Below are positions 57,868-64,000 of a stretch of 64,000 bases of DNA, piece by piece. Position 1 is the first letter of the stretch; each line of letters starts with the position of its first letter. Source of the stretch: Woronichinia naegeliana WA131 (GTDB taxonomy: Bacteria > Cyanobacteriota > Cyanobacteriia > Cyanobacteriales > Microcystaceae). The DNA lies in contig CP073041.1 in assembly GCA_025370055.1 (NCBI GenBank), forward strand, positions 1,240,001 to 1,304,000. The letters run 5' to 3'. Both the position numbers and the translations under genes were made by a program. Under the pieces are notes generated by a model. It was not told where the DNA came from and made no database searches. It saw only the letters and a program-made list of their open reading frames with translations.

Positions 57868-58317
57868 TTAAATATCGCCGCGAATTTCTTCTACAACGCC
57901 ATCCCTGAGTACAACTTCTACATTCAGTTTTTGTACGAGGTTATCCCCTATTTCAATGCGGAAAAAGCTTTCCATTTGCGCTTGGGCCACTTCCTGATCT
58001 AAATCAAGGAACTGTACTTGCTGCATTTGTTGAAGCATTTGATTTTTCTGCTCCAACATTTCACTTTTTTGCTGATTGACCTGGATTTGGATATTGTCAA
58101 TTTGCTGAAGTACCTGGGGCTGTAAGGGCGTAATACTCTGTTTCTGAATTTCGGCGATCGCCCGTTGACCCTGTAGCTCAAGTTGTTGAATCTGGCCATC
58201 AAGCTGACTAATTTGGGCTTGGAGTTGTTGCTGCATCTCTTCTTTCCAGCGAGGTGTCACAATCACCTTAACCGTCACTGGGCGTTTTAGAAGCAGACTG
58301 GTTTTTGCGTCATCCAT
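57868..58317 (-). CDS. YlqD-family protein
   Basis: 149 residues from the ATG at 58317 (MDDAKTSLLLKRPV); the frame is open 27 bases further. YlqD-type layout: N-terminal strand VTVKVIVTPRWKEEMQ, a long Gln-rich coiled coil (QLDGQIQQLELQGQRA..., about 45-115), then VQKLNVEVVLRDGVVEEIRG. Function unknown; often next to fatty-acid or ribosome genes. Lies 67 bases upstream of the acyl-ACP synthetase stop on the same strand. Confidence 0.85.
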   Translation of the reverse strand: MDDAKTSLLLKRPVTVKVIVTPRWKEEMQQQLQAQISQLDGQIQQLELQGQRAIAEIQKQSITPLQPQVLQQIDNIQIQVNQQKSEMLEQKNQMLQQMQQVQFLDLDQEVAQAQMESFFRIEIGDNLVQKLNVEVVLRDGVVEEIRGDI

Positions 58318-58383
58318 AAAGGCAATTTCCGTAGTAAAAATCAAGCGTTAAAAATGGCGAGTCCAGGGATTTTAAGCAAATAA

Positions 58384-60303
58384 TCAGGACTTAGCAAACA
58401 TCCCATCAATAATACCGCGATAATGTTCGGTCACGACAGGACGTTTAATTTTTAGGGTTTGGGTCATCATGCCATTATTTTGGGAAAAGGGTTCCAAGAT
58501 GAGGCTAAAAACCTTAATTTGATCATCGGGACGATAGCCAGGGCGGTTTTTAACTTCTCGATTTAACTCCTGTCGGAAAAGCCCTAGTATCGTCTTGTCA
58601 TAGAGATCGGTTTGGGAGAGTTGCGCTAGAGCCGTATCTTCGGGCGGCAAAGTAAGACCCAGGGATTGACTCCGAATCCATTGATTCAAGGCATCCAAAT
58701 TCGGCACAATTAAAGCCCCTAAAGATTTTTGATCCTGCCCCACTAACATAATCTGATCAATGTAGGGACTGCGAATACAAGCATCCTCAATGGGTTGGGG
58801 TTCAATGTTTTCGCCATTACTCAATACAATAGTATCTTTTTCCCGTCCCGTTAGCACCAGATCATTCGCCTGGGTTACCCAACCCAGATCGCCACTATCA
58901 AACCAGCCGTCTGAATCGATCACTTTGGCGGTAGCTTCCGGCTTATTATAGTACCCTTGCATGATTTGAGGGCCACGAATCAAAACCAGACCTTTTGCTT
59001 CCGGCGGTAAGGGTTGACGGGTTTCCGGATCCACAATGCGAATTTCCGTGTAGGGGATGGGTTTGCCGGAAGAATAACGAAGATTCCGTTCAGGAGTACG
59101 AGCATTGGTGACCGGGGACGTTTCTGTTAATCCGTAACCCACTAGCAGAGGAATACCAACAATTTCATAGAAATCATCCAAATGTTTGGCTAAGGAACCG
59201 CCACCGCTCACGAGAGTCTTGAGATTGCCCCCCGTTCCCTCGCGCACTTTTTGATAAATTAGGCGATCGCCGAGTTGATGGAGAGGAGAGAGTAAGAGAC
59301 ACTGAAGGCGGGCAAAAAAACGGTAGAAGCCAGAAACATGGAGATGATCGAGACTAAGATTCTCGGCAATGCGTTTCATCAACATATAGCGTCCAGAAAC
59401 CTTAAAGAAAGAGTGAATCAGTTCCTGTTCCTTCTCAGATTGATCTCGAAATTGTTTTTGAATACCTTCGTAGAGAGATTCCCACAGTCGCGGTACACCC
59501 ACCATGTGATCCGGTTTAAATTTCTTTAAATCAGCCTTAAACGTCCGAATACTGGTGTAAATCAAGGTACAACCCTGGGATAGGAGAAAATATTCTCCAC
59601 TACGCTCATAGGAATGCCAGGAGGGAAGAATACTTAAGGCGCGATCGCCGGGTTGAGGATGGAGAATCGCTTTTAACTCCTTAACCTGGTGTAACAAATT
59701 ACCATGAGAGAGCATTACCCCTTTGGGTTGGCCAGTGGTTCCAGAGGTATAAATTAAGGTGGCTAAAGTCTGTTCATTTTGATCAACGGGTTTTAGTTCT
59801 TGATCATTGCTAAGAGCCAGCACCTGAGAAAAATTGAGTTGTTTGATCGGAAAATCCGGGTCAGGGGTTTCGTCCGAAAGTAAAATGACAAAATCTAAGG
59901 CCAGATCCGTTAAGCCAGTCCTGAGTTTGTCCAAGGTTTTGCGATCTTCAACGATTAGGCTACGACTTTGACTGTCAGCCAGAATATAAAGCAATTCTTC
60001 TCGATCTGCCTGGGAAGAACGCACCACATTGGTTGCTCCCGACAGCATACTTCCCTGATCGGCAATAAACCAACGGGGACTATTATCGGCAAAAATCGCC
60101 ACCTTATCCTGGGGTTGAACCCCTAATTGCTGTAAGCCAATGGCAAATTGTTCTAGTTTTTGATAGAGTTCCCCATAAGTCAAACTCACGGGTGGTTTAC
60201 TGTGAGGGTCTTGGAGAGCCAAGATTCCAGAGAATGTTGCTGCGGCAATACGCCAAACTTCCGGCAAAGATTTAACAGAACGATAGTCAACCAGGGCAGC
60301 CAT
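58384..60303 (-). CDS. aas: Long-chain acyl-ACP/CoA synthetase
   Basis: 639 residues. AMP-binding enzyme that activates free fatty acids; the cyanobacterial member recycles fatty acids from membrane lipids onto ACP. P-loop TLIYTSGTTGQPKGVMLSH at about 187-205, LVGYGLTETSPV (A5), DGWFDSGDLGW (A7), and the C-terminal lysine-containing block near KIKRPVV. Length and motifs are complete. The gene is alone on the minus strand, with a repeat-rich leader upstream. Confidence 0.9.
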   Translation of the reverse strand: MAALVDYRSVKSLPEVWRIAAATFSGILALQDPHSKPPVSLTYGELYQKLEQFAIGLQQLGVQPQDKVAIFADNSPRWFIADQGSMLSGATNVVRSSQADREELLYILADSQSRSLIVEDRKTLDKLRTGLTDLALDFVILLSDETPDPDFPIKQLNFSQVLALSNDQELKPVDQNEQTLATLIYTSGTTGQPKGVMLSHGNLLHQVKELKAILHPQPGDRALSILPSWHSYERSGEYFLLSQGCTLIYTSIRTFKADLKKFKPDHMVGVPRLWESLYEGIQKQFRDQSEKEQELIHSFFKVSGRYMLMKRIAENLSLDHLHVSGFYRFFARLQCLLLSPLHQLGDRLIYQKVREGTGGNLKTLVSGGGSLAKHLDDFYEIVGIPLLVGYGLTETSPVTNARTPERNLRYSSGKPIPYTEIRIVDPETRQPLPPEAKGLVLIRGPQIMQGYYNKPEATAKVIDSDGWFDSGDLGWVTQANDLVLTGREKDTIVLSNGENIEPQPIEDACIRSPYIDQIMLVGQDQKSLGALIVPNLDALNQWIRSQSLGLTLPPEDTALAQLSQTDLYDKTILGLFRQELNREVKNRPGYRPDDQIKVFSLILEPFSQNNGMMTQTLKIKRPVVTEHYRGIIDGMFAKS

Positions 60304-60351
60304 GATTCTTATGGTGTTCTCAAAGATACTACTGAATAGGATAATTCATTC

Positions 60352-60386
60352 GATGGGGGAGATGGGGAGATGGGGAGATGGGGAGA
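60352..60386. repeat. GATGGGGA tandem repeat
   Basis: Four units of GATGGGGA (first unit one G longer) in the divergent region between aas and hypE, ending in GAGAGAGG. Related in sequence, on the opposite strand, to the C/T tract inside the TamB-like gene. Confidence 0.7.
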
Positions 60387-60482
60387 GAGGGTTGGTTAAT
60401 AAACGGTATGCCACTATTAACATTAAGTAACATCAAGGTTACGGCTTAAAATTTTTAACCTGATTTAAACCAATCCAACCGC

Positions 60483-61529
60483 ATGGAATCCAAACCCCGC
60501 AAATTGAGAGATACGACTATTACCCTTGCTCATGGTAGTGGTGGCAAGGCCATGAAGGATTTAATCGAGCAGATTTTTCTGGCCCATTTTGATAATCCCC
60601 TTTTAGCTCTCCTTGAAGATCAGGCCCGCTTTGATCTGGCTAGTTTAACTGCTTTGGGCGATCGCCTGGCTTTGACAACGGACTCCTATGTGGTAGATCC
60701 TCTCTTTTTTCCTGGGAGTGATATTGGGGCCTTGGCGATTAACGGCACGGTCAATGATTTGGCGGTCAGTGGAGCCATTCCGCTTTATTTAACCTGTAGC
60801 GTTATTCTCGAAGAGGGACTGCCCATTGCGACCCTAAAACAGGTGGTGGCCAGTATGAAACAGGCGGCGATCGCGGCAGGCGTGCAGATTGTCACTGGAG
60901 ATACAAAGGTCTTACCCAGGGGATCGGTGGATAAAATTTTTATTAATACCACTGGAGTCGGTGTGATTCGGACGGGAGTATCACCAGCAGCCCAAAGTAT
61001 TCAACCAGGGGATGTGATTTTGGTAAACGGTTTTTTGGGTAATCATGGGGCCGCCATTATGGTAGCGAGGGAAGATTTGGCGTTAACGACCACCATTGAG
61101 AGTGATTGTCAGCCCTTAAATAGTCTAGTGGAGGCGATTTTAGCGGTTTGTCCTCAAGTACGGGCTATGCGAGATGCCACTCGTGGCGGTTTAGCAACGG
61201 TCTTAAATGAGTTTGCCCAGAGTGCAGGGGTTGGTATTCGTCTAGAGGAATCGGCCTTGCCTATTCAGCCAGAAGTGGAAGGGTTATGTGAACTACTAGG
61301 GCTTGATCCGCTTTATTTGGCCAATGAAGGAAAATTAGTGGTGGTCGTGCCGCGATCGCATTCTGAGACAGTATTAGCGGCCATGCAGGCCCATCCGATG
61401 GGCAAGGAAAGTCAAATTATTGGCGAGGCGATCGCTGAACCGCCAGGGTTTGTTTTCCTGAAAACTGCCTTTGGAACGGAAAGAATTCTTGATCTGTTAG
61501 TAAGCGATCCCTTACCCAGAATTTGTTAA
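60483..61529 (+). CDS. hypE: Hydrogenase maturation protein HypE
   Basis: 348 residues. Works with HypF: the carbamoyl group on HypE's C-terminal Cys is dehydrated to thiocyanate for the CN ligands of [NiFe]-hydrogenase. N-terminal AHGSGGKAM (16-24), ATP-binding region VTGDTKVLPRGSVDK, and the required C-terminal PRIC (Cys348) are all present. Start ATG 60483. First of a two-gene cluster with hypA 62 bases downstream. No hypF, hox or hup genes are in the window. Confidence 0.95.
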   Translation: MESKPRKLRDTTITLAHGSGGKAMKDLIEQIFLAHFDNPLLALLEDQARFDLASLTALGDRLALTTDSYVVDPLFFPGSDIGALAINGTVNDLAVSGAIPLYLTCSVILEEGLPIATLKQVVASMKQAAIAAGVQIVTGDTKVLPRGSVDKIFINTTGVGVIRTGVSPAAQSIQPGDVILVNGFLGNHGAAIMVAREDLALTTTIESDCQPLNSLVEAILAVCPQVRAMRDATRGGLATVLNEFAQSAGVGIRLEESALPIQPEVEGLCELLGLDPLYLANEGKLVVVVPRSHSETVLAAMQAHPMGKESQIIGEAIAEPPGFVFLKTAFGTERILDLLVSDPLPRIC

Positions 61530-61591
61530 ATCGCCATTAAAGCTAAGAAAGATTAAAAAGTTATTTTGAGCAAATTGATGGAAAATTTAAA

Positions 61592-61927
61592 ATGCACGAA
61601 TTAGGGATTACCCAAAGTATTATTGATATTGCCCTTCAGTATGCCCAGGGTCAATCCGTCAGCCATGTCACCCTAGAAATTGGTCAACTCACTGCCATTG
61701 ATCCCCGTTCTATTGAATTTTGTTTTGATGCTTGTTGTCGAGGCACTTTATTAGAAGGGGCAGTTTTAGAAATTTTAGAAAGGCCTGGATTAGCCCGTTG
61801 TCGTCAATGTGGGGCAGAAGTGGCCCTTGAACAACCCTTTGGTGTTTGCATCTGTGGTAGTCTCAACCTCGAAATTATCCAAGGTATGGAATTACAACTT
61901 AAGGAACTAGAAACCATCGATGATTGA
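61592..61927 (+). CDS. hypA: Hydrogenase/nickel metallochaperone HypA
   Basis: 111 residues. Delivers nickel to [NiFe]-hydrogenase. His2 in the N-terminal MHE nickel site is present. The zinc site shows CRQC (Cys70, Cys73), then CIC (Cys86, Cys88) instead of the more usual CxxC, a spacing also seen in cyanobacterial HypA as far as I recall. Cotranscribed with hypE. Start ATG at 61592. Confidence 0.94.
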   Translation: MHELGITQSIIDIALQYAQGQSVSHVTLEIGQLTAIDPRSIEFCFDACCRGTLLEGAVLEILERPGLARCRQCGAEVALEQPFGVCICGSLNLEIIQGMELQLKELETIDD

Positions 61928-62033
61928 AAAAGACAAACTTCCTGGGCTGTTCAGGATGGGATAAGATCGGAAGTTACCATTTTTCTAACAATTGCGCGAT
62001 TCTTTTTGATTTTAAATTTGAGTTGAACCCTGT

Positions 62034-64000
62034 ATGACCTTCTCGCCCGATCCAGTTTCTCCCCCTACCGTAGAAGTTGCCACGAGCAAGGCTCCCCATC
62101 GAGATTATCGTCCTTTGGATCGCAGTAAATTAACCCCCATGTTTCAGCACTATACGGAGGTGAAGGAACAGTATCCAGGGGCGTTATTACTCTATCGAGT
62201 TGGAGACTTTTTCGAGTGTTTTTTTCAGGATTCGGTCATCATTGCCAGGGAATTAGAACTCATTTTAACTAGCAAAGATGGCGGGAAAGAAATCGGTCGA
62301 GTTTCTATGACCGGCGTGCCTCACCATGCTCTAGAACGCTACAGTCGGCAATTGGTAGAAAAGGGCTATGCGGTGGCCATCTGTGATCAGGTGGAAGATG
62401 CGGCAGATGCGGCGGCGGAAAAGCGCATGGTAGAGCGACAGGTGACAAAATTACTCACGCCTGGGACGTTAACCGATGATAGTATGCTGCCAGCCAGACG
62501 GAATAATTTTTTGGCCGCGATCGCCTTATCAGGAGAACATTGGGGATTAGCCCATGCCGATATTTCAACGGGGGAATTTTTTACCACCCAATCCACGAAT
62601 TTAGAAGCTCTAGGTTTAGAACTATTACGATTGCAACCGTCGGAAGTTTTAGTGCCAACCAACGCGCCGGATGTGAGAAATATTTTACGACCAGGGGAAA
62701 AATCTGAACATTTGCCCACCTGTTTACCCGAATCTTTTTGCTATTCCTTGCGATCGCAAACTCCCTTCAGTTTAATGGAAGCTAAACAGCGATTATTAGA
62801 CACATTTCGAGTGCGTTCTTTAGAAGGCATGGGTTGTGATGGTTTACCCTTGGCTATTCGAGCGGCGGGCGGACTGTTGGAATATATTGAAGATACCCAA
62901 AAATCAAATTTAGTCCCGATTCAACCTCTAAAAACCTACAGTTTGACTGATTTTCTCATCCTTGATCACCAAACTCGTCGCAATTTAGAAATTAACCAAA
63001 CAGTACGAGATGGTAGTTTTCATGGTTCCTTACTGTGGGCTTTAGATCGCACCTGTACGGCGATGGGGGGACGGGCCTTGCGGCGTTGGTTATTGCAACC
63101 TTTGTTAGATTTTAAAGGTATTCGCGCCAGACAAAAAACCATTCAAGAGTTAATGGATAATCCCCCTCTGCGTCAAGATATTCGGCAATTATTAAAAAGT
63201 ATTTATGATTTGGAACGGTTAACGGGACGGATTGGGGCGGGCAGTGCCAATGCGCGAGATTTATTGGCTTTAGCGGAATCCTTAGTGCGATTAACAGATT
63301 TGTCCTACCTAGCCAGTCAAGGGAATTCTCCCTATCTCAAAGCCTTACATTTAGTACCACCGGCATTAGAAGAACTGGGCCGTTATGCGATCGCCCATTT
63401 AGTCGAAAATCCACCGCTTCATCTCAAAGAGGGAGGTGTAATTCGCAGTGGAATTAATGCTGATTTGGACGGAATGCGTCAACGTTTAGAAGAGGATAAA
63501 CAATGGTTAGCTAATTTAGAAGTGACTGAACGACAACGCACTGGTATTCCTAACTTAAAAGTAGGCTATAACAAAACCTTTGGCTATTATTTAACTTTAC
63601 CGAGAAGTAAAGCTGAACAAGCCCCTGAAAATTATCTACGGAAACAAACTCTGGTCAATGAAGAACGCTATATTACCCCTGAATTAAAGGAACGAGAAAC
63701 CCGTATTTTAACGGCGCAGGATGATCTTAATCAATTGGAATATGAAATTTTTACGGAAGTACGCAGTAAGGTGGCGGAAAAGGCCCAGGCGATTCGAGAT
63801 ATTGCTAAAGCGGTGGCAGCCTTGGATGTTTTATCGGGTTTAGCCGAGGTCGCGGTTTATCAAGGTTATTGTTGTCCTGAAATCGTGGAAGGGCGTTTGC
63901 TACGTATAGAAGAAGGCCGACATCCGGTGGTAGAACAATCCTTGAGTGCCGGTTTCTTTGTGCCTAATTCAACGGATTTGGGGGATCTTAATGGCCAAAG
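62034..64000 (+). CDS. mutS: DNA mismatch repair protein MutS, 5' part
   Basis: Starts at ATG 62034 (MTFSPDPVSPPTVEVATSKA) after a 106-base gap, and has no stop before the window edge, so about 655 codons are visible. Domain I holds the mismatch-binding F-x-E motif (GDFFECFF, Phe59-Phe60-Glu61). The connector, lever (GSFHGSLLWALDRTCTAMGG) and clamp regions follow. The ATPase Walker A motif lies beyond the edge. Long N-terminal extension of about 28 residues, common in cyanobacteria. Downstream of hypA on the same strand, probably by chance. Confidence 0.95.
   Translation, partial: MTFSPDPVSPPTVEVATSKAPHRDYRPLDRSKLTPMFQHYTEVKEQYPGALLLYRVGDFFECFFQDSVIIARELELILTSKDGGKEIGRVSMTGVPHHALERYSRQLVEKGYAVAICDQVEDAADAAAEKRMVERQVTKLLTPGTLTDDSMLPARRNNFLAAIALSGEHWGLAHADISTGEFFTTQSTNLEALGLELLRLQPSEVLVPTNAPDVRNILRPGEKSEHLPTCLPESFCYSLRSQTPFSLMEAKQRLLDTFRVRSLEGMGCDGLPLAIRAAGGLLEYIEDTQKSNLVPIQPLKTYSLTDFLILDHQTRRNLEINQTVRDGSFHGSLLWALDRTCTAMGGRALRRWLLQPLLDFKGIRARQKTIQELMDNPPLRQDIRQLLKSIYDLERLTGRIGAGSANARDLLALAESLVRLTDLSYLASQGNSPYLKALHLVPPALEELGRYAIAHLVENPPLHLKEGGVIRSGINADLDGMRQRLEEDKQWLANLEVTERQRTGIPNLKVGYNKTFGYYLTLPRSKAEQAPENYLRKQTLVNEERYITPELKERETRILTAQDDLNQLEYEIFTEVRSKVAEKAQAIRDIAKAVAALDVLSGLAEVAVYQGYCCPEIVEGRLLRIEEGRHPVVEQSLSAGFFVPNSTDLGDLNGQ

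Overview
The window is chromosomal DNA of a cyanobacterium. HIP1 palindromes (GCGATCGC) occur throughout. The genes include a split-intein dnaE half, a DUF1830 protein, a YlqD-type protein, a cyanobacterial acyl-ACP synthetase, cobalamin genes and the hydrogenase maturation genes hypE and hypA. The very heavy load of insertion sequences recalls colonial or unicellular bloom formers such as Microcystis or Woronichinia. That genus-level guess is an inference, not something the sequence proves.

Layout. (1) 1-5.9 kb: 3' part of a TamB-like gene, a large secreted protein of unknown function and a small coiled-coil membrane protein. (2) 5.9-13.3 kb: an island between two copies of the start of hisF. 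The left copy is a frameshifted 5' fragment and the right copy is the intact gene. The island holds a truncated IS701-like transposase, an IS5-like element, a secreted protein and a single-chain MmeI-like restriction-modification enzyme. (3) 13.3-21.9 kb: core metabolism: hisF, purD, DUF1830, a PiT phosphate permease with its DUF47 partner, cobI-cobH, a Uma2-type protein and an aldolase/dehydrogenase fusion. (4) 22.4-37.8 kb: a dense graveyard of nested IS elements (IS5-like, ISMich2-type and other ISKra4, IS630, IS4, ISL3, IS1634) around one small intact cargo, a higBA toxin-antitoxin pair. It ends inside a decapitated phytase/esterase-like gene. (5) 38.3-49.1 kb: a second core block: yciI-like, pyrG, FKBP isomerase, a phasin-like cluster, a solute-binding protein, dnaE-N with its N-intein, the (p)ppGpp synthetase/hydrolase and a small conserved protein. 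(6) 49.3-57.0 kb: a second nested IS region. One IS607 element (tnpA-tnpB) is split by an ISAs1 element, which itself carries two MITEs, and by an IS5-like copy. Next to it an ISMich2-type copy sits five codons into a membrane-protein gene. (7) 57.0-64.0 kb: PAP2 phosphatase, YlqD-type protein, acyl-ACP synthetase, hypE, hypA and the start of mutS, which runs off the window.

Most IS boundaries could be fixed at the base level from inverted repeats and target duplications, which gives an insertion order. The main non-routine observations are: a 212-bp MITE family that shares ends and 4-bp target duplications with the IS5-like element; the tnpB gene that can be rebuilt from three pieces; the hisF duplication around a restriction-modification island; an in-frame ISL3/IS5 chimeric ORF; a TTACAA-flanked IS1634-bounded segment; and the DUF2335-type gene that can be rebuilt with its ATGA coupling to the PAP2 gene. 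I saw no CRISPR array, rRNA or tRNA.
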